Below, piece by piece: positions 23,206 through 34,278 of a stretch of DNA of 64,000 nucleotides. Source of the stretch: Ascarosepion bandense (taxonomy: Eukaryota; Mollusca; Cephalopoda; Sepiida; Sepiidae). The translations under genes were made by a program, and so were the position numbers. The notes under the pieces are model-generated. The model ran no database searches. It was not told where the DNA came from and worked only from the letters and a program-made list of their open reading frames with translations. The stretch covers positions 744,001 through 808,000 of the forward strand of contig JBBBDQ010001610.1 in the NCBI GenBank assembly GCA_037127315.1, read 5' to 3'. Numbering within the stretch: the stretch's first letter is position 1; each line of letters opens with the position of its first letter.

Positions 23206-23209
23206 TTGT

Positions 23210-23836
23210 AGGTTTTTGAAAATAAGGTCCGGCCTATTTCATTTCTGAAACCGGTGCTGGGTGATGTTTATACTAGTGTTTGTTTATATATTTTTATAGT
23301 GTTTTAAATATTATCACACACCATATTAATAAATAATTGGTCTTTACATCTGTAACAGACACGTTTGCACTCTATTTGTTCAAGCTGTAGTATGTCATTT
23401 CTTTCCAAGAATAAATATATTTGTTTTGTTAAAATAGATGTTAACTGTTTGTATGTTGTTGGAAGGCATGTAATTGGTCTGTAGACTTTCGGATTTTTGT
23501 GTCACTAATCTTGGGTAGAAGAAAGGTAATTCCTTTGCTCATCCATGCAGGAATTTATATGGAATTGTTAACAATTTCTTGAAGGTTTTGGCTAGATTTC
23601 TATGTGCTGCATTTAAAAAATATAGCCAAAAGTTAGGACTTTTATTTTTTACTGGAAATGTTCAATTGTGTACTTCTTCAATTTACATTTAACATCCTCT
23701 ACTCTGATTCCAGCCCAAGTCTGTTCTGATTTATTTTTCATTCGTTCAATCACTTGCGCAATCCAGTCTGCTTCTTTGTTATGTTCTTTAAGGCAAGCAC
23801 ATATTTTTTCCTTGAACTTCTTTTAAAATCATTTCA
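23210..23836 (-). mobile_element. Decayed R2/R4-like LINE with internal deletion
   Basis: Continues the minus-strand LINE of the unit. Relative to 12240-14100 about 1.2 kb is missing at roughly 23325, where sequence of the zinc-knuckle side joins directly to the RT fingers region. At 23836 it is interrupted by a jockey-like LINE, and its N-terminal part resumes at about 26700. The uninterrupted sites at 14090 and 38390 (GAACTGTATAACATC) show the order: R2/R4-like first, jockey later. Confidence 0.7.
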
Positions 23837-23837
23837 C

Positions 23838-26695
23838 TCCGAACAAGGCAGAAATGCCACTGATGAGCGGGGAGGCTACATAACTGTAAAAACTTTAATT
23901 AGAATAGATTGAGGAGTACAAACTAGTCAGAAAGGAGCAATCGAAAGTTGAGAATGCAGGTGCGATGACAGATACAAAGCTGGAGAGAAAGGGAAGGATA
24001 TACAGGGGTGGGGAGAGAGCTAGAGTCCAGTGGTTAATAGATGAGTAATGGCATTGCATTTAAATTTCTGGAGGTTGTAGCCGTCAGGAAAGCAAGAACA
24101 TGGGAGCGAGTTCCACGGCGGGAAGTGCGAGAGAAGAAGCTGCAGGAGTAGAATTATCGTCTGAATTTGTCTAACCTGACTGTGAATGGGTGGGACCCAG
24201 TTGCCATTCTGGTTTCACGAGTAAACACTGGTTGAGGAGTCACCAGTGACTTAAGTTCGGCCATGAAAGTATTTATAGAACAGACAAAGGGAGGCCACAT
24301 TTCGCCGGTGGGGAAGTGGCTTCAGTCGAGCCGCCAGATCAGTACCTAGCACATGACAAACTCTCCTTTGGAGCCTGTCGAGAACACTGAGGAGAGCGGC
24401 AGGGGCGCCTGACCATAAATGGCATCAGTACTCCATGCACGGACGGATGGTTGACTTGTATATATGAAGAATGTATTCAGGCGGATAAAACATCCTGGAT
24501 CGACATTGTGACCCAGACTTCTTAGCAGTACATTTAGCTATGGATTCGATATAATGGTTCTATTTGAGGTCTGAGGAGAGCGTAAGGCCGAGGAGGCGTA
24601 GTTTATTGGTCTTACGGAGAATCGCTTGGCCCATGCTTATGGGAGGCAGGAGAGGTTGCCAGTGATGTTTGACAGACAACAGCTTGGTCTTAGACGCATT
24701 GAAGTTGACAAGCCACTTTTTGTTTCCCCAATTTGCCATAGAGTGTAGATCCCATTCAAGGTTAGCAGCGAGATTATGTCTGTCCGCCACGACAGGTTTC
24801 TTACTGTTGCGGCAGTATATTGTGGTGTCATCTGCGTAGATGCCTACTTGGGACTTGATCACATCTGGGAGGTCGTTGATGAAATTAAAGAACAGCGTCG
24901 GGCCCAGGATAGACCCTGTGGGACACCAGCATTCGCGCTGTAGGATGAAGAGGTATGCCCATTCAAAACGACCTTCATTTTGTGGTTATTTAAAATAGAT
25001 TGGATTAGGTCAAGCAGACGAACGTAACCCCGTAGCTTGCATAGGAGGCCAGTGTGCCAAACCCTGTCAAAAGCCTTGGAGATGTCCAGAGCAACCGCGC
25101 GAGCCTCGTTCAGACTCATCAAGGGCTTGGAGCATGTACTCCGTTACGGTTGTTAGCAAATCGACCGTGGACCTAGCAAAGCGGAAGCCATATTGCCTGT
25201 CAGAGAAGAGTTTCTGGGCAGTAAGATGTTGAACTATTTCAGCATTGTTTATGGACTCGAACACTTTCCCGAATATAGGTAGAAGACTGATAGGGCGATA
25301 GTTGAATGGATCCGAGTGTTCACCACAAGTCTTAAATACAGGAACGACTGAAGAGAAATTCCAGCATGCAGGAAAGCAGGAAGCAGAAAGGCAGAAGTTA
25401 AACAATTTATTTATGTCAGGGGAAAGTTCAGAAGCACACCTCTTAAGGACTATCACCGGGATTCCATCGGCTCCACTCGTCTTATGGGATACTACTGTCG
25501 GGGTAATATATACGTCGTGTAGTTTGGCCTCAGTTCTAATAGTGAAGTTGGGTGGGTGTACTCAAGATGAGTCAAATATAGTTGGATGAGAACCTGCGGG
25601 CAAAGCACTCAGCTTTGTCCGCAGATGACTTGAGAACCTCAGATTCATGGAATAAAGAGGTATTGAGGAATTGCTATTGTTCAGCACTCGTTTGCAAATC
25701 CTCCAATAGTCCTTGGAACCAAACTTGCGGTCAGCTATGCGCTGTCGCAGTTTCTCAGCAATCAACCGTTTGGCATCATTTAGGGTTCTCTTGCACTCAT
25801 TGCGAGCAGACGTGGATAGGCGCCTATTTTGATCAGATGACTGTCTCCGAAATAGACGTAATGTTTCCCCTGGGCAATGGCCGCTGAGCAGGCAGGAGAG
25901 AACCACGGAGTCAAATGAGGTTTTAGGCAATACTTCCTGGTGGGTATGAAGGCATCAATGCCAGCTTTCACCCATTACAAAACCTCAGAGGCACAGTCAT
26001 CAACTATTAGATCGAACACTTTTCCCCAAGGGACGTCGAAGAGGAAATTGCGTAAGGCATCCCAGTCAGCTTTTTGGTATAGGTAGGAGTTCCTATAGGT
26101 AGGGCGTTCCTGGGGGGAGTGAGAGTTGAAAGAAATACTGAGAGAGACAACAGCGTGTTCGGAGTTGCCGAGAGGGCAAAGCTGCGAGACTTGACAGGCG
26201 TCAGGCGCAGGGGTGAAACATATATCTAGTATATATCTAGTAGTGAGGAATGACCCGAGGGAATGCTTGGGAAGCGAGTGGCGAAGTCCACCACTTGCGT
26301 AAGAGTTTCGGAAATAGCGATGTTCATGGCGTGAATGCCCGCTGGATCAGTAACAGCGTTTTCAAGCCACTCAGAATGATGGGCGTTGTGGTCTCCGAAT
26401 ACAAATATTGGGCAAATGGATGATAGGAAATAGCCTTATCTATGTCGTCAGCAATGCTATTTAGTAGGGAGCAGTCATGAGAGGAGGGAGAATGGTAAAG
26501 AAAGGATAGGTATCTAACAGAACTGAGGATAGACAGGCGGAGACATATGTATTGAGTAGATTCAAGTGAAGTCACCCTAGCTATGGGGAGGTGTTTGCTG
26601 ACGTAGACACCCAGCCCATGTATGTGGACAGTAGAATCCTTCCATAAGAGGGGTCGATAACCAGGGATGGAGAGGTCAGAGGAGGGAATTGCTGA
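23838..26695 (-). mobile_element. Jockey-like LINE with endonuclease and RT, decayed, minus strand
   Basis: The longest minus-strand jockey copy. The 3' end is at 23838 (TTCACTCCGAACAAGGCA). RT pieces: 24560-24862 (SQVGIYADDTTIY), 24859-25122 (VALDISKAFDRVWHTG), 25067-25456 (NYRPISLLPIFGKVFE), linker 25562-25971 (PTRKYCLKPHLTPWFSPACSA). The endonuclease is at 26250-26680, decayed. It is a different subfamily from the copies at 1 and 15355 and closer to the copy at 46808-48490. Multiple frameshifts; not active. Confidence 0.88.
25067..25456 (-). pseudogene. Jockey-like reverse transcriptase fragment
   Basis: 129 codons including the FNYRPISLLPIFGKVFESI block, the LTAQKLFSDRQYGFRFARSTVDLLTTVTEYM segment and the run-up to motif A. 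It is frameshifted just before motif A, which continues at 24859-25122. Confidence 0.78.
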
Positions 26696-26787
26696 GTTGA
26701 ATGTATAACATCTTCCATTTCTGTGGAGGGACGGTCAGTTCAATTCTTCTCTGACCTATTTCCCTGTAAAATTTCTTTGCTTCGGTT
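26696..26787. other. Gene-deletion junction in a unit
   Basis: Bases 26699-26786 match the 5' flank (compare 2507-2595, ATCTTCCATTTCTG to TTTGCTTCGGTTT). The next bases match the 3' flank of a gene copy (compare about 8708, CCACAAAAAATCAAAC then the GA tract). Roughly 6 kb that elsewhere contains promoter and all exons is missing, so this unit has no gene. Confidence 0.8.
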
Positions 26788-26832
26788 TTTCCACAAAAAA
26801 TCAAACATTTCTTCTTTTCTTAAGAGGGGCAT

Positions 26833-26870
<38 letters not shown>

Positions 26871-27483
26871 TGAAAGAAAAAGAGAAAGAAAAAAGAAAGA
26901 GAAAGTGAGAGTAGGAAGAGAATAGACACCGGGGTGGCCGAGAGTAGAGAGACCGAACAGAGTTTTTCCGAGGAATCGCTGTTATTATGAGATTTTTTTT
27001 CTCATGTTGACGAACGAAAGGCTTCACCTGATTCTCCTCTAATTTTGCTTTTATTTGGAATCAATGTACTGATGAAGATAGCTAGTGACACCTGTGTGGA
27101 ATTTAGGTTTCTCTAATATTAGTTGTCTTACATGAAATATGAAAATGAGCCATTGATTCCCATCAGTTTCCATAAATTCTTATGTTATGTTAATGATTGT
27201 TTTAGTGTTGTTTCTATATGTCCATTCGATAAATAATAAAAAGTGAATACAGATCAATATTAAAGTACCATTATTATTATTAATGGAGTGCTTGAAAAGA
27301 GAGAAAATATATTGGTATTCTCAACTATTCAAAGTCTACTATAGGCGTTAATATATCCATGATATCCTAACACATTAATGAGATGGAAGAAAGGATGAAA
27401 ATATACAAAATAATCTAATTTCAAAGTCTTTCAAACATTTAAGCATTTTATACACAACACTGAAATAAGAAGTTGCACAATGC

Positions 27484-27526
<43 letters not shown>

Positions 27527-27562
27527 AATATACACAAAGACACACACGCACACACACAAACC

Positions 27563-27593
<31 letters not shown>

Positions 27594-27860
27594 ACTTGCT
27601 CTAGCCTTGTATATAGAGGTTGCAAAGAGGAAATTGTTGCTACTTTATATTTTCAATTTCATGCATGCACATTGATTTTGATGAATTCACAGTGTAGTAC
27701 GGTCAGTTCGGCACCTTTTTTGAGAAAAAAAGCACCCTGACACAATTCATTTCACTAGATATTCGGAAACAGTATAATGTACTGATTGGCATTCGAGCCG
27801 GAAAATTCAATACAAATATTTCATGTGGGTCTCAATATGAGAACAGCTACGAGGAACACG
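26788..27860. repeat. 3' flank and spacer of a gene-less unit
   Basis: GA tract 26835-26905, tRNA-A-box-like TGGCCGAG near 26934, CA tract 27494-27523 and TA tract 27563-27590, in the same order as after the intact gene copies. No gene is seen. Confidence 0.75.
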
Positions 27861-28128
27861 AACTAGTATGGCCAAATTATGAGATAGGGCTTATAAATAA
27901 ATAAATAAAAACGTTCAAATCCATAATTAAAGAAAGGTATTATACCAGATGATATAGGCGATGAAAAATCAGACGCAGACCTTATGTTAAAATTTGAAAA
28001 CTTGGCCGGCCGGCTAGCTCGATGGCTGACCCCAAGTTCCGGAAGCCAATGTTGATGACGACCGTAACCTGAGTCATTACTAATACTGTCGAAAACGGCA
28101 CCAATTATGACGACGATTTCGGTTCGCT
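27861..28128. other. Non-unit sequence, unidentified
   Basis: The unit similarity breaks near 27845 and does not resume here. Contains a TAAATAAATAAATA stretch and a CCGGCCGGCTAGC palindromic segment near 28006. No coding signal; origin unknown. Confidence 0.4.
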
Positions 28129-29385
28129 CAGAATCCTGATGAATAGAGCGAGAAGCAGAATCAGGCCAGAGATAGGGCAGAAACAGTGCGGGTTCGTCAA
28201 GGACACTGGAACAAGCAACGCCATATTCATGATTAGGATGCTCTCTGAAAGGGCGTTACAAATGAAGAAAGACTTGTACCTATGCTTCATTGATTACGCG
28301 AAAGCATTCGACAAAATACGACACAAAGAATTGATGGAAATGCTAGGCAACCTCGACATTTTCGGCAAAGACATAAGAATAATCAAGAATCTCTACTGGC
28401 AGCAAACGGCCTGCATACGGACAGGTAACGACCTCAGTAGATACACAAAGATAGAAAAAGGCGTAAGACAAGGATGTGTCTTTTCACCGGATTTGTTCAA
28501 CCTATACAGCGAGAATATTTTGAGGACCCTAGATGACACACCAGGTTTTATTATTGGAGGCCACAACCTGAACAACATAAGATACGCGGACGATACAGTA
28601 CTGATTGCGGACACGGAAAGGAAACTGCAAGATCTCATACAGAAAGTAGCAGTGGAGAGTGACAAGAAGGGACTACAAATAAACTTTAAGAAAACTGAGT
28701 GCATGTTCATCAGCAAAAGATACAACCCGAAATGCCAAATACAGGTGGGGGATAACAGAATCAAACAAGTCCAAGAATTTAAGTACCTAGGAAGTGTTCT
28801 AACAGGAGATGGAAAGTGCGACACGGAGATCCGAAGGCGAATTGGCATGGAAAAGGACGCGTTCCAGAAGATGAGCAAAATACTAACACACAGGAAGATC
28901 TCAATAGAAACGAAGAAAAGAGTGCTAGACTGCTACGTGATGTCAGTTCTTCAATACGGCTGTGAATGCTGGACAATATCATCGAAAATGAGGACAAAAC
29001 TAGAAGTGGCCGAAATGTGGTTCTACAGAAGGATGCTACGGATATCGTGGACTGAGCATACAAGCAACGACGAAGTGTTAGAAAGAATAGCAACAAAAAG
29101 GAAATTGATGCTGAGCATCAGGAAGAGACAACTGAAGTTCCTGGGACATGCAATGAGGAAGGAGAGCCTGGAGAACCTGATACTAACTGGACAGATAGAA
29201 GGAAGGAGAGACAGAGGAAGGCAGCGGATAACATATTTGCAGGGTCTGATCAGGTGGATGACGGAACGGGGGTTGCCAGGAGCAACAGGAGCAAACATAC
29301 TAAGAGCCACAAGGGATAGGGAGACGTGGAGATCTATGATCGCCTACGTCCTGAAGGGACAGGGCACATAGAAGAAGAAGAATTG
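28129..29385 (+). mobile_element. Second 5'-truncated RTE-like LINE copy
   Basis: Nearly identical to 7139-8393, with the same GAAGAAGAAGAA 3' tail. It is truncated about 570 bases further in than the first copy. No clear target-site duplication was found by eye. Its very low divergence shows both copies come from the same recently active source. Confidence 0.92.
28139..29371 (+). CDS. RTE-like reverse transcriptase, partial ORF2
   Basis: 410 codons open from 28139 (an in-frame ATG, but the real start is lost). Contains [15 protein letters not shown], motif [14 protein letters not shown], motif [14 protein letters not shown], motif [12 protein letters not shown] and the C-terminal LQYGCECW and [12 protein letters not shown] segments. 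Compared with the copy at 6655-8382 I see only scattered replacements, for example VI to FI after ECM, MAKDAF to MEKDAF, and SNNEVLERM to SNDEVLERI. It lacks endonuclease and the RT N-terminal fingers, so it cannot be active. Confidence 0.88.
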   Translation: MNRARSRIRPEIGQKQCGFVKDTGTSNAIFMIRMLSERALQMKKDLYLCFIDYAKAFDKIRHKELMEMLGNLDIFGKDIRIIKNLYWQQTACIRTGNDLSRYTKIEKGVRQGCVFSPDLFNLYSENILRTLDDTPGFIIGGHNLNNIRYADDTVLIADTERKLQDLIQKVAVESDKKGLQINFKKTECMFISKRYNPKCQIQVGDNRIKQVQEFKYLGSVLTGDGKCDTEIRRRIGMEKDAFQKMSKILTHRKISIETKKRVLDCYVMSVLQYGCECWTISSKMRTKLEVAEMWFYRRMLRISWTEHTSNDEVLERIATKRKLMLSIRKRQLKFLGHAMRKESLENLILTGQIEGRRDRGRQRITYLQGLIRWMTERGLPGATGANILRATRDRETWRSMIAYVLKGQGT

Positions 29386-30180
29386 TGATGATGGCGTCCC
29401 CAAGACTTCTAATACAACGGTGATCTTCCCTGCCAATGGTGTGTATTTTTATCTCAGGAAATACACGTTGAAAACCCTGTAACCTTTTCTCTACCACCTT
29501 AAACCAGAACGGACACACGTGTACACTTGTTTTGGTAAAATAAAACACGGCACGAAAAAAAATATAATTAAATAAATGAATTGAAAGACACCTGGATAAG
29601 TTGCGGAAAAGTCTTTATAACTAAAAAAAAATTAATTAGCAACAAAATCAGAATTTACAACCGACGCATTCAATTGTCCCAACGTAGCGAAAGTTTTCAT
29701 TTAAAACAATCAGAGCTTTAGATTTACTTAATAACTTTTAAAACAAAAGGTTCTTTCAGGGCTCTTTATCGAATCTTTACGATGTGGTGCGGAGGTTTGG
29801 TGATGAGAGTAAATTCGGATTTTACAAGTACATAGCTATTAAATATTTCTAATCAGAGCTCATATTGCGAGTTACAATAAACTGCAAAATCAAAAATACC
29901 ACTAACAATAATTTCTTTCGCTCCGTCGTATTAAACTAAGAATTGTATTTTTTCATATGCACAAATAAGGTTATATTTCCTCCTCTACCCATCGTGTCAT
30001 TTAAGTCTTAAATGACATTAAATTCCAAAAACACTATTTAGTATGCAACTTGACAAATTTCGCTATTTTTTGTTTTTCTTTTCATTTTTCAGCAGAAAGA
30101 TTTTACAAAAAACTCTCTGGAAAATTTTTTTTTCACTCCTGATTCTGCCTATATTTTATTCAAACGCTTTCTCCCATGTC
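29386..30180. other. Unassigned AT-rich sequence (no gene seen)
   Basis: Between the RTE tail and the start of the next 5'-flank copy. No clear match elsewhere in the window apart from short stretches resembling unit flank near 29740-29790. The minus frame 29300-29548 overlaps the RTE end and is not credible. Confidence 0.45.
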
Positions 30181-31132
30181 TGTGCGATCGAGGCATTTGT
30201 AAACATAAATCAATTCTTGGTTTTAAAACTTTCAAAAGTAGAATATAAATCTGTAACATATAATTTTTTAGAATTTTTCGAACATTAGCAAATTTAATGT
30301 TGAATTTATATGATTTACACAAGTATTACGTCTTTATAGCATAAAACGGAGAATAAAATTATTTCTTATAGACATTGCTGTACATTCTGGCCATTCCCTT
30401 GTATTTGACAGATTGATGACAGCTCGACAGTTGTGGAGAAAGATAAGTGTATGGCGAGTGGAAATTACAAAATTGCCAAAGTTATTTCCGGTAAGAAACC
30501 GTGAAACCGATGACATTTTCATGGACACACAGAAATTACCACACGCAAAAAAATAAAACTTCAAATACTTAAAAATGTAAAGATTATTGTAAAAGTGCGA
30601 TGGCTCAGAGATTTGTGTTAAACCTTCCTATTTTTTATTAGTTAATATAGTCTTTAATTAATAGCGTAATAGCCCAACATCTAAAAGTATTTGAAATACT
30701 TTGAAAATATATTTTCAAACTTTATAAATTATTACAATTTCAAAAATTAGAACAGTTCTTTTAAAATTGCATTAATAACCGAATTTCTATCTTTTAGTCT
30801 ATAATGTCTTTAATATAAATTGTTAATTAAAGCAAAAAGAGGCTTAACTAATTAAATATTGTCATAACATATAAATAATGGCATTTTTTATCAAATGGGT
30901 GAGCTAAAATGGAAAAATTAATTGATCATTTACATTCTCCTGTATTTTTGCGTTAAACTAATAAAACCAATATTGACTACAAAATTTAATTTAGTCAAAC
31001 AGGAATGATTTTTTTACAGAGGAGAGCTGGGAATACTATAGATATTTCTTTTCTTAAGAAAAAAGAAAATGAAGACAACATTTATACTTAATAGCAGTTA
31101 GAGATTAAATTTAGATATAAGAAAGTAGGATT
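30181..31132. repeat. 5' flank of a gene-less unit, first part
   Basis: Matches 3090-3990 (and 14660-15330, 16750-17010) with more divergence than between other units. It lacks the jockey insertion found at 15355. No gene is seen. Confidence 0.65.
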
Positions 31133-31149
31133 TTATATTCTGCTTTGCA

Positions 31150-31810
31150 TTCCTTTGCCTCATTGACATATGTTTACTTTATAATTAATTCATTTCCAAG
31201 AAGGACGCACTGCAACTGGTGCGCAAGGGGTTACATAAGAGGAGAGTGTTAAGAAAGAGAAACAATTATGTGATATGTGAGAAAACGAGTAAGAGAATTA
31301 TGAGAATACTGGTGTGAAGAGAACTGCATGAGAGTAGAGTTGAAAGGGAAAAGAACGTGATACAAGTGTTGTCAGGGAAAGGAGTTGAGAGATGGCAATT
31401 AACAATGCATTGAAATTCTTAAAGATTTAGTTGTCAAGGAAACATGTATACGGAAATGAAATTCACAGGCAGGAAATGGCAGATAATGCTTCATTTAGAG
31501 GAGAAGTTGCATATATACTTAATTGGTTTCACTGTAAAAGTGTGGGACCTAGTTGCTAGTCTAGTAGCTCATGTAAATTTAAGCAGAGTTGGCACCAGGG
31601 AGCTAATCTAATCTGAGCAGAAACCGTGAAAGTATTTGGAGAAGAGACGTCGGTGAGAAAGTAACAATGTTGAGCCACTAGGTCGGGATCAATTACGTTG
31701 TAGATTCTCCGGTGGATTTTGCCAAGAACTCCGAGATGTATCAGTGGCACCCGAGATGTATCAGTGATAGCAGTATTCAATGCTATGGTTGACGGTAGAT
31801 TTACATATGT
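31150..31810 (-). mobile_element. Highly decayed jockey-like LINE 3' fragment
   Basis: Minus-strand traces of the C-terminal region: 3' UTR-like CAACTGGTGCGCAAGGGG near 31212, the tail near 31520-31600, and 31556-31780 with LGVLGKIHRRIYNVIDPDL. Far more diverged than the other jockey fragments, so this is an older insertion. Confidence 0.6.
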
Positions 31811-32640
31811 GCACTATATATTTCTTTATTTATTTTACGTTCAAAATATTAAATACGTTACCAAACAACAGTACAAATAAAGAAATATTCTTTGAACAAT
31901 TTTACACATAAATATAGTGCGCCTTAAAAATATATTTTTCATATTTGTAGTTAACGTAAGATCTTTTCTATCATCGATTATTTTTATAATGATTTTTTCT
32001 ACGTGTATCTCTTTTAAATTATTGTAAGCTAAGCCTTGCATTTTAGTTCATTTGAAGAAATTATTACATTTTTTTCCTTTACTCTGAAAACATTATTTAT
32101 TCTTTTTTTCATAATCGTTTAATCACAAGCAAAGCAGTGAATCATTTGTATATTTATTTATTCCATTTCATTCATGACCCATTTTAACACATTTTGACAA
32201 GTGATTCTAAGTTTATATGTAACATTGATTATATAAAAACAGGATTTTCCGTGTCAAAATCATTCTTCAGTCAAATGGTTTCCTATAACATTACGTAACC
32301 TAATATACTTATCACCAATAAATTAATGAACATTTGCAGACAGCCAAATGAAATCAGTTTTAAAATAATTTGAAAAAATCTAAAAAAAACTCTATTTCTC
32401 ATCATATCTAGGTGAGTTGAGACACAGAGAGAGATCGCGCCACCTCCAGGTAAATCGATTAATTAACAGTTCTAAAGGACTGAGATGAAGGTATTTATTA
32501 GTTGGATAAAAGAAATTCCGGAGTAACACCTGTGATATTTTTTTTTCCTTGTTTTCTTTTAGCAATTTTTTCTGGGGTTGCGTTATTAATTGATTAGGTA
32601 AAATAGTACCGGAATGCTTAACGGACAGAGGCGAACGTCA
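31811..32640. other. Non-unit AT-rich sequence (no gene seen)
   Basis: No match to other parts of the window. No open frame longer than about 66 codons and none with recognisable motifs. Confidence 0.45.
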
Positions 32641-32860
32641 ATGATGGACAGAGCGATTTCGATATTAAAATTAGTGGGCGGCTCCTAAACATTGTTTAGT
32701 CCCACCCCGCTCTATAAAAGCGGTCTGCCCGCTGCAGACCGGCAGAGTTGGGCGCAGGCCGATAGAGATCGAACAGAAACGAGAGATCGACAGAACGCAG
32801 CGAAAATGGTTGGGTGAATTAGCTCTGTGGTTATCAGGTACCCAGGAATCCGATCCGACT
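32641..32860 (+). promoter_or_regulatory. Isolated TATA promoter-like segment with hairpin
   Basis: TATAAAAG at 32713-32720 lies in a locally GC-rich stretch and is followed at once by an 8-bp inverted repeat (CGGTCTGC 32721-32728 and GCAGACCG 32734-32741) where a transcript would start. About 80 bases on, TTAGCTCTGTGGTTATC and GGAATCCGATCC resemble tRNA A and B boxes. It could be an LTR promoter (solo LTR), a SINE head or a host promoter; no downstream coding frame is visible. Confidence 0.4.
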
Positions 32861-32978
32861 AAGAAACAGATAACGTCCGTACGATTCTAACTCGATCAAC
32901 AAATCCGAAAAGAGAAAATGCTATGTATTGTGAACAGGCAAAGAATCCCAAAATTATCTCCCTTAGACCAGTGAAGAC

Positions 32979-32980
<2 letters not shown>

Positions 32981-33027
<47 letters not shown>

Positions 33028-33040
33028 CCCCCCCTCCCCC
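32981..33040. repeat. (CT)n microsatellite with C tract
   Basis: CT repeat 32981-33024 followed by C-rich CCCCCCCCCCTCCCCC. The + strand frame across it is an artefact. Confidence 0.97.
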
Positions 33041-33106
33041 CTAAAAGTCTCGTGGTTTTGGCTGGAATCCTTTTGTGCCCGAATAGTGATTTTCTTTTAG
33101 CGTAGA

Positions 33107-33825
33107 CAGCAGAAATGGAAATGATATTTATGCTTATATTCAGTAATCCATGAAATTTGGAAATGAGAAAGAAGGATGCAAATTTTAGGCGGTAAATATA
33201 TCGGAAAGAAAGAGGGACAGAAGGAAATAGTATGAAACAACAACAACTAGATGGTGTAAATAAATGTCGGAACAGGGAGTTGGATAGATCTTAAAAAGAC
33301 ACACGTTGTTCAGTGCAATGAAAGATAAGAATGTCGCGGTGAGCCATGATCGTTAACGTCTTCAATGATCACGGCACATACAAAGAGTCACATTTCAAGT
33401 TTTACATCATATGCCGTCGTCAGCATGATCGTCAAGTATTTTTAATCATATTTGCAAAAAGGGCATCTAATAAGCGATAGTTAAGAATTTGGCAACGACT
33501 ATTAATAAAAATTTGGTGAGAAATGAAACTTAAATATAAAAGTCTGCCAAACAACAAATAAATAGAAACAAGTTTCTTTGAAAAATCGAATAAGTAAAAA
33601 TATATATTTATATCTTGTTAATAGATCAAAAATTATATCTGTAAAATATCTAAATCAAATATTTCTTCTTGACATTTTGAGAAGTCCAAACAATGAAAAA
33701 TTTACGAATTTTCTTTTCTGAAGATGAAATATATAATTCTATACGGAATTATGTTTTAGAGAAGATTAATGTAGGAGATTTTTTTTTCAATACAAAAAAA
33801 AAACACTTCACTGGGATTTCATATT
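33107..33825. repeat. 5' flank of a gene-less unit, second part, ending in a junction
   Basis: Matches 3905-4600. At about 33825 (CACTTCACTGGGATTTCA) the match to the 5' flank stops about 330 bases before the promoter, and sequence like 12095-12400 / 23120 follows (CTAGCGTTACTTAGACAAAG). Promoter and exons are absent, so this is a second gene-less unit. Confidence 0.7.
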
Positions 33826-34278
33826 TTTTATCTCCCTAACAAACCTAGCGTTACTTAGACAAAGTTCTCCTCAGTCTGTGGGCTGTACTTAACAAGACAA
33901 TTTTTGTATATCTCTTAAGCTGGGGTTTCCAGGAATACATTCAATGTGTTTTTTGTTCCATTTTTTATCATTTCAAGTGAACCCACACTCACTGTTACGA
34001 TACTTGTTTTCAACTTCTATATTTTTCTATTTCAATTTCCAGGTTTCTATATATTTTTTATATTACAATCCGCTCAACAATCCATATCAATTAATAAGCG
34101 TGAGGTTTTTTGGGGTTTTTAAAAATAACGTCCGGCCTATTTCATTTCTGTAACCGGTTCTGGGTGATGTTTAAACTCGTGTTTGTTTATATATTTCCAT
34201 AGTGTTTGCACATTGTCCAGTGTAAATATTATCCCACTCCATCGCGATGATTTTTATATTACTTTAGGGCAAGTACAG
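33826..34278 (-). mobile_element. R2/R4-like LINE C-terminal part, interrupted by LTR element
   Basis: Paralogous to 12110-12405, covering the spacer and the 3' side of the decayed minus-strand LINE. The match stops at AAGTACAG (34278) and resumes at GACATCCTGAG (36508), bracketing the LTR element. Confidence 0.65.

Noticed and set aside
32819..32870. tRNA gene near the orphan TATA box
   Set aside because: A- and B-box-like words are present, but the cloverleaf cannot be closed and the spacing is poor; kept only as a remark.
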